This document shows positions 34,190 to 43,606 of a DNA stretch of 64,000 bases, in pieces. The stretch's first letter is position 1, and each line of letters begins with the position of its first letter. Location: contig SXOB01000042.1 in NCBI GenBank assembly GCA_005776945.1, positions 46,510 to 110,509 of the forward strand, written 5' to 3'. Below the pieces are notes generated by a model that was not told where the DNA came from, searched no databases, and was given only the letters and a program-made list of their open reading frames with translations. Position numbers and translations under genes: made by a program. Source of the stretch: Pseudomonadota bacterium (GTDB lineage: Bacteria > Myxococcota_A > UBA796 > GCA-2862545).

Positions 34190-35968
34190 ATGCCGTCGAC
34201 CTTCGAGACTGTCGCCCAGGCCGTTGCCGAAGTTGGCTGGAACGCCGCCGACCGCGGTTTCGTGTTCCAGGATCTCGAGGGAAATGAGACGGAGTACCTC
34301 TTCCCCGACATCGCCCGGGAAACGAGTGTCCGTGCTGCCGCGCTGCAGGCGCACGGCCTGCGCAAGGGCGACCGGGTCGGCCTCATCGTCATCGAGCCCG
34401 AGGACTTCGTCCTCACCTTCCTCGCAGCCCTGCGCGCCGGAATCGTTCCGGTCCCACTCTACCCGCCGATGTCCTTTGCGAGCCTCGACGCCTACGTCGA
34501 CCGCAACGAGCGCATCCTCACGCAGGCCGGCGCGTCGCTCCTCGTCGCCAGCGAGCGCTTGCTCACGGTTCTCTGGAGCCTCGCTGACCGGGTGCCCACC
34601 CTGAAGCAGGTCGTCGCCGCCCCCACGCTCCGGACATGCGACGCGGCCCCCACCTGGGAGCCCATCGTTCCCGCCGACTTGGCCTTCCTTCAGTACACGT
34701 CGGGGTCCACCGCGGACCCGAAGGGCGTCATGGTCACGCACGCGAGCCTGGTGGCCAACGCGCGGGGCATCATCGACGAAGCCCTGCAAATGGTGCCGGG
34801 CAACGGCGACAAGGCCATCAGTTGGCTGCCGCTCTACCATGACATGGGCCTCATCGGCTTCGTCATCGCCCCCATCCTCCACAGCATCCCCACCGTGTTC
34901 ATCCCGACGTTGCGCTTCATCAAACGCCCAAGCGTTTGGCTCGACACCATCCACCGCCACCGCGGCACTGTGACGTTCGCGCCGAACTTCGCCTTTGCGC
35001 TCGCCACGAAACGCGTTCGCGACGAGGACCTCACGAACTGGGACCTCAGCTGCCTCGCAATGGTCGGCTGCGGCGCCGAGCCCATTCAGCCAGCCACGGT
35101 TCGCGCCTTCACGGACCTGTTCTCCACGCGTTGCAAGATGCCGACGAATGCGGTCACGCCCGCCTACGGCATGGCCGAAGCCACGCTGGCGATGTCGATT
35201 AAGCGGCGCCCGGACACTTGGGAAGGCCTTGTTGTCGACGCGGAGTCCTTCCAGGCCGACGGCACCGTTCGCGACGCGATCGACGGCCAGTTGACGGCCG
35301 AACACGTCGCTTGTGGCGCCGCCTTCAGCGGGCACGAGATCCGGGTCCTCGGCGCCGATGGGCAATGGCTGCCCGACGGTCGCGAAGGGGAGCTTTGCTT
35401 CAAGGGCCCGTCGGTCACGCTTGGCTATTTCCAGAACCCCCAAGCGACCGCCGAGGCTTACCGGCCCGACGGGTTCCTTCGCACAGGCGACCTCGGCTAC
35501 GTCCGCGACGGCCAGGTCGTCGTCACGGGCAGGATCAAAGACCTCATCATCGTCAACGGCCGCAACCTGCATCCCCAGGCGCTCGAATGGTGCGTGGCGG
35601 AACTGGACGGCGTGCGGCGGGGCAACGTCGTCGCATTCAGCGTCCCCGGCGAGGCCGGCGAAGAGGTCGTGGTCGTCGCTGAAACGCGCGCCAACGACCA
35701 AGAGGCCGTGGTCGAGGCCATCCGCTCCAAGATCCGGAAGGAGCTGAGCGTCTCGGTCATCGACGTCGTTTGTTTGCCCGCGGGCAGCCTGCCCAAGACT
35801 TCGTCGGGCAAGCTCCAACGGCGCAAGACCCGCCAGGACTACCTGGAGGGCAAACTCGGTGCCGGTGGCAATCGCCTCGCGGGCGCCCAGGCTGGCCGTC
35901 TGGCCCTCGCCAAGCACATGGCGCGCGGCGTCTGGGCCCGGGCGAAGGCCGCCACGCTGGGAACCTGA
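34190..35968 (+). CDS. fatty acyl-AMP ligase (FAAL)
   Basis: A 592-residue adenylate-forming enzyme. Its P-loop-like motif is YTSGSTADPKGVMVTH; SWLPLYHDMGLIGFV and PNFAFALATKRV are typical of the fatty acyl-AMP ligase branch. The C-terminal part has RTGDLGYVRDGQVVVTGR, KDLIIVNGRNLHPQ and the lysine in SSGKLQRRKTR. FAALs activate a fatty acid as acyl-AMP and pass it to an ACP rather than to CoA. It is the first gene of the operon; the ACP starts 28 bp downstream and the PKS 306 bp downstream, so it likely provides the starter acyl chain. Confidence 0.93.
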   Translation: MPSTFETVAQAVAEVGWNAADRGFVFQDLEGNETEYLFPDIARETSVRAAALQAHGLRKGDRVGLIVIEPEDFVLTFLAALRAGIVPVPLYPPMSFASLDAYVDRNERILTQAGASLLVASERLLTVLWSLADRVPTLKQVVAAPTLRTCDAAPTWEPIVPADLAFLQYTSGSTADPKGVMVTHASLVANARGIIDEALQMVPGNGDKAISWLPLYHDMGLIGFVIAPILHSIPTVFIPTLRFIKRPSVWLDTIHRHRGTVTFAPNFAFALATKRVRDEDLTNWDLSCLAMVGCGAEPIQPATVRAFTDLFSTRCKMPTNAVTPAYGMAEATLAMSIKRRPDTWEGLVVDAESFQADGTVRDAIDGQLTAEHVACGAAFSGHEIRVLGADGQWLPDGREGELCFKGPSVTLGYFQNPQATAEAYRPDGFLRTGDLGYVRDGQVVVTGRIKDLIIVNGRNLHPQALEWCVAELDGVRRGNVVAFSVPGEAGEEVVVVAETRANDQEAVVEAIRSKIRKELSVSVIDVVCLPAGSLPKTSSGKLQRRKTRQDYLEGKLGAGGNRLAGAQAGRLALAKHMARGVWARAKAATLGT

Positions 35969-35996
35969 TAACGGCGCCCCCTTTTCGGAGCCCCCA

Positions 35997-36245
35997 ATGA
36001 ATGACCAACAGATTCTCGGCCTGATCCGCGACGCGCTGACGGCGGTGGCGCCCAAGCGCAAGGCCGATTTCGCCTCGCTCGCCCCCGCTCAGACGATCGA
36101 GTCCCTCGGCTTGGACTCCATCGCCACGATGGAGATGGTCGGACAACTCGAAGAGGCCTCGAAGACCACTTTCGCCGACGAAGACCTCGCCAAGGTGCAG
36201 ACGGTCGGCGACCTCGCCAACCTCGTCTCCCGCGCCCAGTCCTGA
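35997..36245 (+). CDS. acyl carrier protein
   Basis: An 82-residue ACP. The phosphopantetheine attachment serine is Ser41 in ESLGLDSIATMEMV, and the surrounding four-helix pattern is complete. CGGAG precedes the ATG. Located between the FAAL and the PKS, it is the probable acceptor of the FAAL acyl group, delivering it to the ketosynthase of the PKS. Confidence 0.93.
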   Translation: MNDQQILGLIRDALTAVAPKRKADFASLAPAQTIESLGLDSIATMEMVGQLEEASKTTFADEDLAKVQTVGDLANLVSRAQS

Positions 36246-36274
36246 TCGACCGGGCGCCCCCCCGGAGCGTCCCC

Positions 36275-39200
36275 GTGAGCCCCATCGCCATCGTCGGCAT
36301 CGGCTGCCGCTTCGCCGGCGCCGCCGACCCGATTGCCTACTGGCGCCAAGCCCTCGCTGGTGCGCACGCCTTTGGGCGCGTTCCTCCGGACCGCTGGGAC
36401 CATGACGCGTTCTTCGACGCCAACAAGCGGGCGACGGACCGTTCCTACGCCCCGACCGGCGCGTTCATCGACGACGTTCGCACCTTTCCGGCGCTGCACT
36501 TCGGAATTCCCCCGCGCCGCGTCGAGGTGATGGACCCGCAACAGCGCCTCGCGATCGAGGTGGCTCTCGAAGCGATCGCCGACGCCGGCTGTCGCCCCTC
36601 CGAGATGCCGCATCGCACAGGCGTCGTCCTCGGTGTGACGGCGACCGAGTACCGCCTCCTGTTGTCGAGCCGCATCACGGCCCAGTTGATGGCGGGCGGC
36701 CAGCTCGGTGAGGCGCCCGATCCGCAGGCCATCGCCTCAGCTGTCGGCCGCGTCGCTCCCTCCCGGCCGTTTACGGCCGCAGGCCTCCTCGCCAACATGA
36801 CTGCGGCGGCCGTCGCGCAGGAACTCGATCTGCACGGTCCTGCGTGGACGACCGACGCGGCCTGTGCAAGCGCGCTCGTCGCCGTGCACTCGGCCGTCGC
36901 TCAGCTCCGGTCGGGGGCGCTGGACGCTGTCCTCGCCGGTGGCATCTACCTGTGCCTCACGCCGGAGAACCACGTCGCGTTCAGCCGGATCGGCGCCATC
37001 AGCGCGTCGGGGGTCTGTCGCCCCTTCGACATGCGCGCTGACGGCTTCGTCCAGGGCGACGGCGCCGGCATCGTCGTCCTCAAGCGCCTCGAAGATGCCC
37101 GCGCCAACGGAGACCGGATCTACGCGGTCCTTCACGGCATCGCGATGAACAACGACGGCGCCGGCGACGGCCCCATGGCCCCGCTCGCCAAGGGCCAAGT
37201 CGAAGTGCTCGACGCCGCCTGGCGCGATGCGGGCGTAGCGAAAAATCGCCTTGGCTACATCGAGGCCCACGGCACGGGCACGGATGTCGGCGACGAGGTC
37301 GAGTTGGCTGCGCTGCTGCAGGTCTTTGGCGACCAAGCCGGGCCCGTCCCGCTTGGCTCGAGCAAGGCCAACGTTGGCCATACGATGTCGGCGGCGGGCG
37401 TCGCGGGCCTCGTCCGGGCCTCGCTCGCATTGCATCACCGGACCGTCCCACCGCTCGCGGGCTTCGCGTCCGCCCGACCCGAGCGGAGTTTTGGTCCGAT
37501 CACCCTGCCCCAGGCGCCCCAACCGCTCAAGGGCGACGTCGCCTCCGTCTCGAGCTTTGGCTTCGGCGGCACCAACGCGCATGTCGTCCTTGCGGCCGAG
37601 GCCCCGGTGGCCGTCGCCGAGGATGGCCTCGTCCACCTTGTCACGTTCTCGGCCGGCGACGCCGCCTCGCGCGCCCGCTTCGCCGCGGAACTGCGCGACG
37701 CGGTCGCCGCGGACCCCAACCTCACGCCGGCGCGAATGGCCCGCACACTCGCGGTGCGACCCGCGACCGAGGCGCGGGCGGCCGTGCGCGCGTCCAGCCG
37801 AGCAGAGTTGCTTGCGGGCCTCGACGCCGTCGCCCGCGGCGCCTCCTCCCCCGGCACGTTCGTCGGCGAAGCCTTGGCGGCCCCGCGGATCGGCTTCCTG
37901 TTTCCCGGTCAGGGCTCGCAGCGCGTCGGCATGTTGCGCGACATCGCCGTGCGCGTGCCCGCCGTCGCCCAAGCACTGGCCGCCTGGGAGACGCCCTCCA
38001 ACCTTCCGCTGCGCGACCTCATGTGGAGCAACGCGCCCGGCGCCGCCAACTGCCTACGCGCCACCGAACATTGCCAGCCCGTTCTGCTCGGCGCCGGTCT
38101 CGCCCTGGCCCGTATGCTTGGGACGGTGGGCGTCGTCCCCGTCGCCGCCGCCGGCCACAGCCTTGGCGAATTCGCCGCCGCGGCGATGGGCGGCTTGCTC
38201 TCCGACGAGGCCGCGATGGCCTTTGCGGCCGGGCGCGGTCGTGCGATGGCGGCCGTCGCCGGCGACCAAGGCAAGATGGTGGCGGCCAAAGCCGGCGCAG
38301 CCGCAGTCACCTCCCACCTCGTCGACGGCGCGGTCATCGCCAACGACAACCACCCGAATCAGGTGGTCATCAGTGGCTTCGGACCCGCCGTGGACGCCGT
38401 GGCGGCCTCACTCGCCGCGGCGGGCATCGAGGTCGTCGCCCTCGACGTCTCCCATGCCTTCCACTCCCCGGTGTTCGCGGACCTCGACGTTTCCGCCCTC
38501 GTCGACGCCATCGCGTTCGCTGAACCGACGGGAATCATCGTCGCCAGCGGCATCGCCTCGTCTCCGCTCACGACGTCCGAGGCGGCAAAGGCCGTGTTCC
38601 GCCGTCACGCCCGCAGTCCAGTGCACTTCCGCGGCGCCCTGCTCCAGATGCGCGACGCCGGCGTCGACCTGCTCGTCCAAGTGGGTGCCGGCGGCCCGCT
38701 CGCAAGCTTCGCACGAAGCACGGTGCCAGAGATCCCCGTCCTCCAACTCGCGTCAAACGACGACGGCGACCGCGGCGCCAGCCTGCTCGACGGCCTCGCC
38801 CGCCTATGGGTGGCCGGCGCTCCCATCGACGTCCGCGCCGTCGTCCCGAACGTCCCGCCCGCCACGCTGCCGCCGACCCCGCTGCCGCGCGAGTCCTACT
38901 GGGGCGTGTTCGAGACCACCCAGCTTGCCCTCAAGGTGTCCGGCACTCGGACCGTACCCTCGACAACGGTGGTCGCGACCCCCGTTGCGGACGCCCCTTC
39001 CCCTTCGACGGGAGCGGATCCCGTCTACGAAGGGGTCGCCGCCGTCGTGGCCAAGGTGTCGTCCTACCCGCGCGGCAGCCTTCGCCCAGACCAGACACTG
39101 CTGGACGACCTTGGCTTCGACAGCCTCATGGTGGCCGACCTCGCCACGGGCCTCGCCGACGCCTTCCCTGGCCTCGGGGGGCTTCCCCAGGAGCTCTTCC

Positions 39201-42200
39201 TGCGCAAGCCGTCGGTCCGCGACCTCGCCGACCACGTGCGCTCCGCCGCCGGGGGCGCGCCGACGGCGACCGACGACGACCTGCCCCTCGCCGCCTTCCG
39301 TCCGGTCTGGGTCCCCGCCCCTCACCGCGGCACGGTCGCGGCCGCGGGTCGGCGCTACGAAATCCGCGGCCACGCGCACCTCAGCGACGCGTTCCGCCGC
39401 CTCGCCGCGACCAAGGGCACGGGCGACCTTCTGGTGTGGGTGGACGGAACGTCGGGCCCGTCGCCCGCCGCTGTCGTCGCCGGCGAAGCCGCCGCGCCCG
39501 ACCCCCTCACCCCCTTCCTTGAGGCCTTAGGTGGCTCGCCCCGCGATGTCCTCGTGGCCCTCGATGCGGCCAACCCATGGGCGCCCATGCTTGCCGGCGC
39601 TGTCAAAGCCCTCGCGCGGGACTGGCCCACGCATCGGGTCCGCGCCGTCACATTTGACGGTCCTGTCGACGCCACAGCGCTGGCATCCGAGTGGCTGTCC
39701 GAGGACCACACCCCTTCGGTCGCCTACAGAGCGGGCGTACGACTCGTCCCCGGCTTTGCGCCCGACAGCACGGTGTCATCGTCCCCCGGTTCCGACGACA
39801 TCGTCGCGATTTCCGGCGGCACGCGCGGCCTCGGCGCCCGCCTGGCGGCCGGCCTCGTCGCTCGTGGAGCGAGCGTCCTCCTGATCGGTCGCGGCCAGCC
39901 CGACGAGGTCGCGGCCGGCCTCATCGCAGGCGGTTCGGCTCAACTCATCGTCGCCGACGTCCTCGACCGGCCCACCCTTGCAGCGCAACTCCAAGGGCGC
40001 GGCGTCACCGGGGTCGTCCACGCCGCGGGAACGCTGGCCGACGGCCCCCACGACAAGGTCGACGCTGCCGCCGCCCGCTTGGCGCGCCAAGTGAAGGTCG
40101 ACGGCCTCGCCCATTTGTTGGGCTGTACCGGTCCGACCCTCCGTTGGGCCACGGCCATCGGCTCGTGGGCCGGCCGTTTCGGCTCGCGCCACCAGGTGCA
40201 CTACGCCGCCGCCAATGCAGCCCTCGAGGCCTTCACGGCGCTCGGGGTCCCCGTGGCCGTCGGCGAGTACGGACCCTTCACTGGCTCGTCGATGGCCAAG
40301 TCGATTCCGGGACCCGTCGCCGCCGCCCTGCGCGCCGAAGGCGTCGACTTCGCGGGGCCGGACGCCGGCCTCGCGGCGCTGATCGACGACTGCGGGCGCT
40401 CCGGCCCTGTCACCCGCGGCCGGCGGCTGCCGGACACGACGCGCCGCGCCCGCGCCACGTTGACCTTGGACGCGGACACACTGCCCTTCCTCCGCGACCA
40501 CGCCGTCGACGGCACGCCCATCTTGCCGCTCGCGTCGGCCACGGACCTGCTCGCCTGGGTCGCCGCGCGGCCGGTCCCCTACGAAATCGTCGACCTCAAG
40601 CTGTTTACCGGCATTGCTGTCGACCGTCCGACGGAAGTTGAGGTCGAGATCGACGGCGAACGTGGCGAGATTCGCGCGAACGGGCGCCTCGCCTACCGTG
40701 CCAGGATCCGGCCCACCGCCGACGTCCCGAACCCCGCGCCGACCCCCGCCGAGGGCGAACCCACGCTCCCGCTCGCGGCCTTCTATGCGACGGCCACCTT
40801 CCACGGCCCGCTGCTGCAGGGCCTCCGCAGTCTGGACGCGGCCGACGCGCGCGGGGCCAGCGGCACCGTGGTTGGCAACCTGCCGTCCCAGTGGGGCTTT
40901 GGCGACCGCGACCGCTGGGCCGTCGATCCCCTGGCCCTGGACAGCGCGTTCCAACTCGCCGCCTACGTCGGCTGGACGACATGGCAGCGCGCCGGCTTGC
41001 CGGTGGGTTTCCGGCGCCTCGTCCTCCGGGCGCCGGTTCCAGCCGGAACGCCACTCCGGGCCGAGCTGACCGCTGGCCCTCGCGATGGAGACCGCTTCGA
41101 AGGGGACGTCGTCATCCGCGACGCCGACGGTTCAGTTCTTCTCACCGTCGAGGGCGCCGCTGCGGAGTTGCGGCAGGCGTCGGACGACCCCAGCTTCGAC
41201 CCGGTCACCGTCGACATCGCATCCTGGCCCGAAGTCGCGGATTTGGACCAACGCCTCGCCATGGCGGCGGCCGTCGGCATCCGCAATCCGTATTTCGCGG
41301 TCCACGAAGGGACGGCGCGCAACACGACCGTGGTCGGCGGCCGGACGCTCGTGAACTTCAGCTCCTACAACTACCTTGGGCTGTCCGGCGATCCGCGCGT
41401 CCTCGACGCTGTGGATGCCGCTGTCCGCCGCTACGGCACAAGCGTCAGTGCGAGCCGTGTCGCGAGCGGAGAGCGCCCGTTCCACGTCGACCTCGAACGG
41501 GAACTGGCCGCGGCCCAAGGGGCCGAGGACGCCGTCGTCTTCACGGCTGGGCATGCGACGAATGTGACCGCCATCGGCCACCTGCTTGGGCCCGGCGACC
41601 TCGTCCTGCATGACGAACTCATCCACGATTCGGCCCTGCAAGGCATCAAGCTCTCAGGGGCGGGTCGCCGGAGCTTCCGCCACGACGACCCGGGCCACGC
41701 CGAGCAGCTCCTGCGCGAGCTTCGCGGGCACCACCGTCGGGTGCTGATCGTCGTCGAGGGCGTGTACAGCATGGATGGCGACCTCTGTGCGCTGCCAGAG
41801 TACGTGCGCATCAAGGAGCGCTACGGCGCCTTGCTCATGGTCGACGAGGCCCACAGCTTCGGCATCGTTGGCGCCAGCGGCCGCGGCATCGCCGAGCACC
41901 ACGGCATCGACGGCGGCCGCATCGACCTGTGGATGGGGACGCTGAGCAAGTCGCTCGCGAGCTGCGGCGGGTGGATCGCGGGTCGCAGTGCCCTCGTCCG
42001 CTACCTCCGGTACACCGCGCCCGGATTCGTGTACTCGGCGGGCCTCACCCCCGCGAACGGCGTCGCCGCGCTCACCAGTCTGCGCCTCATGCTGGAGGAG
42101 CCGTGGCGCGTCGCCCGCCTGCAGGCGAACGCAGCGCGATTCCATGATGCGCTCGTGGCCCGCGGCGTCGACACAGGCCCGGCTCGGGGCGGCTCGGGCG

Positions 42201-42430
42201 TCGTCCCGGCGGTCACAGGCAACTCATTGCACGCGCTCATGCTCAGCCAGCGCCTCAACGATCAGGGGATCAACGTCCAGCCCATCGTGTACCCGGCGGT
42301 CGCCGATGACGCGGCCCGGCTGCGCTTCTTCCTGTCCTCCACCCACACGGATGCCGAGCTTGACGCGGCGGCCGCCGCGGTCGCGACGACCCTCGCCACC
42401 CTCCGTGAGGAGTTCCCGGCCCTCTCGTGA
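36275..42430 (+). CDS. type I PKS fused to alpha-oxoamine synthase (KS-AT-ACP-KR-DH-AOS)
   Basis: A 2051-residue megasynthase with GTG start after GGAG. KS (1-425): Cys197 in DAACASA, His332 in HGTGTD, His369 in NVGHTMSAAG. AT (about 536-830): Ser629 in GHSLGE and HAFHSPVF. ACP (about 925-1000): Ser950 in LGFDSLMV. KR (about 1165-1395): GGTRGLGARL and Tyr in HYAAANAA. DH (about 1400-1640): His1409 in HAVDGTPILP and Asp1556 in DPLALDSAF. AOS (about 1650-2045), a PLP enzyme of the AONS/serine-palmitoyltransferase family, with DEAHSFG and Lys1892 in TLSKSLASCGG. It should extend the FAAL-derived acyl chain once, reduce it, and release it by decarboxylative condensation with an amino acid to an alpha-amino ketone. 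ACP before KR is an unusual order. No thioesterase is present. Confidence 0.93.
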   Translation: MSPIAIVGIGCRFAGAADPIAYWRQALAGAHAFGRVPPDRWDHDAFFDANKRATDRSYAPTGAFIDDVRTFPALHFGIPPRRVEVMDPQQRLAIEVALEAIADAGCRPSEMPHRTGVVLGVTATEYRLLLSSRITAQLMAGGQLGEAPDPQAIASAVGRVAPSRPFTAAGLLANMTAAAVAQELDLHGPAWTTDAACASALVAVHSAVAQLRSGALDAVLAGGIYLCLTPENHVAFSRIGAISASGVCRPFDMRADGFVQGDGAGIVVLKRLEDARANGDRIYAVLHGIAMNNDGAGDGPMAPLAKGQVEVLDAAWRDAGVAKNRLGYIEAHGTGTDVGDEVELAALLQVFGDQAGPVPLGSSKANVGHTMSAAGVAGLVRASLALHHRTVPPLAGFASARPERSFGPITLPQAPQPLKGDVASVSSFGFGGTNAHVVLAAEAPVAVAEDGLVHLVTFSAGDAASRARFAAELRDAVAADPNLTPARMARTLAVRPATEARAAVRASSRAELLAGLDAVARGASSPGTFVGEALAAPRIGFLFPGQGSQRVGMLRDIAVRVPAVAQALAAWETPSNLPLRDLMWSNAPGAANCLRATEHCQPVLLGAGLALARMLGTVGVVPVAAAGHSLGEFAAAAMGGLLSDEAAMAFAAGRGRAMAAVAGDQGKMVAAKAGAAAVTSHLVDGAVIANDNHPNQVVISGFGPAVDAVAASLAAAGIEVVALDVSHAFHSPVFADLDVSALVDAIAFAEPTGIIVASGIASSPLTTSEAAKAVFRRHARSPVHFRGALLQMRDAGVDLLVQVGAGGPLASFARSTVPEIPVLQLASNDDGDRGASLLDGLARLWVAGAPIDVRAVVPNVPPATLPPTPLPRESYWGVFETTQLALKVSGTRTVPSTTVVATPVADAPSPSTGADPVYEGVAAVVAKVSSYPRGSLRPDQTLLDDLGFDSLMVADLATGLADAFPGLGGLPQELFLRKPSVRDLADHVRSAAGGAPTATDDDLPLAAFRPVWVPAPHRGTVAAAGRRYEIRGHAHLSDAFRRLAATKGTGDLLVWVDGTSGPSPAAVVAGEAAAPDPLTPFLEALGGSPRDVLVALDAANPWAPMLAGAVKALARDWPTHRVRAVTFDGPVDATALASEWLSEDHTPSVAYRAGVRLVPGFAPDSTVSSSPGSDDIVAISGGTRGLGARLAAGLVARGASVLLIGRGQPDEVAAGLIAGGSAQLIVADVLDRPTLAAQLQGRGVTGVVHAAGTLADGPHDKVDAAAARLARQVKVDGLAHLLGCTGPTLRWATAIGSWAGRFGSRHQVHYAAANAALEAFTALGVPVAVGEYGPFTGSSMAKSIPGPVAAALRAEGVDFAGPDAGLAALIDDCGRSGPVTRGRRLPDTTRRARATLTLDADTLPFLRDHAVDGTPILPLASATDLLAWVAARPVPYEIVDLKLFTGIAVDRPTEVEVEIDGERGEIRANGRLAYRARIRPTADVPNPAPTPAEGEPTLPLAAFYATATFHGPLLQGLRSLDAADARGASGTVVGNLPSQWGFGDRDRWAVDPLALDSAFQLAAYVGWTTWQRAGLPVGFRRLVLRAPVPAGTPLRAELTAGPRDGDRFEGDVVIRDADGSVLLTVEGAAAELRQASDDPSFDPVTVDIASWPEVADLDQRLAMAAAVGIRNPYFAVHEGTARNTTVVGGRTLVNFSSYNYLGLSGDPRVLDAVDAAVRRYGTSVSASRVASGERPFHVDLERELAAAQGAEDAVVFTAGHATNVTAIGHLLGPGDLVLHDELIHDSALQGIKLSGAGRRSFRHDDPGHAEQLLRELRGHHRRVLIVVEGVYSMDGDLCALPEYVRIKERYGALLMVDEAHSFGIVGASGRGIAEHHGIDGGRIDLWMGTLSKSLASCGGWIAGRSALVRYLRYTAPGFVYSAGLTPANGVAALTSLRLMLEEPWRVARLQANAARFHDALVARGVDTGPARGGSGVVPAVTGNSLHALMLSQRLNDQGINVQPIVYPAVADDAARLRFFLSSTHTDAELDAAAAAVATTLATLREEFPALS

Positions 42431-42490
42431 CAACCGGCCAACGCGCAGGCCTGCCGTCGATCGGATAGGGCAGAGCGCCACGGAGGCCGG

Positions 42491-43606
42491 ATGACTTGGG
42501 CCCTCTTCGCCATCGTCGCCTGCAACACGTCCTCCGATTTCGGGGAGCCACCCAACGTCGCTACGTTCGACGAGTCCACCGAGTGGGGATCGTGGTTGTC
42601 CGCGGAAGCCGCTCCGGACGGTCGCCGCATCGCCGCCGCTTGGTACAGCCCCTACGACACAGCGGTCGGCTTCTCGGTGGGAACGCCTGGCACCGATGAC
42701 GCGATCGCGTGGGTCCACGAACACGTGGACGGCTGGCCCTCCGGCGGCGTCGACCTGACCGACGTCGGCAAGTATGCGAGCCTCGGCATCGACGCTGAAG
42801 GCAAAGCTTGGATCGCCTACCAAGACGCCACCGCGGGCGGCCTCAAGGTGGCGCAGCGGACGTCGCCCGGCGAATGGAAGGTCGAAGCCGTCGACCCCAC
42901 AGGTGGTCGCTACGCGTCGCTTGCCTTCTCGACGGATGGTCGTCCCGTCGTCGCGCATGTGGACGACGATGCCGCCACCGTCCGGCTCTCGCGGACCGAC
43001 GGAGAGGGCTGGGAAACCACCATTGTCGCCTCTGGGGCGGGCTCCACGACCGTCACCGCGTCGGGTGCCACGGCGCCCGTGCCGGCGCGCGTCGCCTACA
43101 CGCGCATATTGGTCGCTGGCGGGGTGGAGTTCGTGGCCTGGCAAGACGCTGCGAACGGGACACTCCATCTCCTCGAGGGTGGTCCTGCAGGTTTCACGGA
43201 TGAAATCGTGGACAGCGAGGGTCTCCCAGGCGTGACGCCGACGATGACGCTGTACGAGGGCACCCTCCACATCGCCTACCTGGACGCCGAGGCCAATGTG
43301 CTGCGGCTCGCCACCCGCTCCGGCTCAGGCTTCGACATCTCGACCATCGACGACGGCAAGCGCCGAGGCGCGGATGTCGAGATGTATTGGCGGGACGGAA
43401 AGCCGCGATTCGTCTACCAGGACGCCTACGCCAGCGACCTCCTCCACGCCGCCGAAGTCAACGGCAACTACGATCCGATCTTGCTCAATGGCGAACAAGG
43501 GGCCGCCGGCTTCCACAACGAAGTCGTCACCGTGGCCGATGGCACGTTCATCGGGACGTACGACGCGACTGCCCGCAAGCCGGTCTGGCTCAAGGCGCCG
43601 CCCTGA
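42491..43606 (+). CDS. beta-propeller-like lipoprotein
   Basis: A 371-residue predicted lipoprotein (MTWALFAIVAC). The body consists of repeats of about 50 residues with patterns such as GKAWIAYQDATAGGLKVAQR and GRPVVAHVDDDAATVRLSR, which resemble sialidase/BNR-type propeller blades without clear Asp boxes. No catalytic motif is recognised, so it may be a binding or scaffold protein. A GGATAGGGC box lies about 25 nt before the ATG and GGAGGCC precedes it. Its stop overlaps the start of the metallo-hydrolase gene. Confidence 0.75.
   Translation: MTWALFAIVACNTSSDFGEPPNVATFDESTEWGSWLSAEAAPDGRRIAAAWYSPYDTAVGFSVGTPGTDDAIAWVHEHVDGWPSGGVDLTDVGKYASLGIDAEGKAWIAYQDATAGGLKVAQRTSPGEWKVEAVDPTGGRYASLAFSTDGRPVVAHVDDDAATVRLSRTDGEGWETTIVASGAGSTTVTASGATAPVPARVAYTRILVAGGVEFVAWQDAANGTLHLLEGGPAGFTDEIVDSEGLPGVTPTMTLYEGTLHIAYLDAEANVLRLATRSGSGFDISTIDDGKRRGADVEMYWRDGKPRFVYQDAYASDLLHAAEVNGNYDPILLNGEQGAAGFHNEVVTVADGTFIGTYDATARKPVWLKAPP

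Noticed and set aside
33851..36061. A 736-codon minus-strand open frame opposite the FAAL gene.
   Set aside because: Composition is that of an antisense shadow in GC-rich DNA; the plus-strand FAAL has complete motifs.
37251..39530. A 759-codon plus-strand open frame inside the PKS.
   Set aside because: It is the alternate frame of the KS-AT-ACP region, rich in Arg, Pro and Ser, without any domain.
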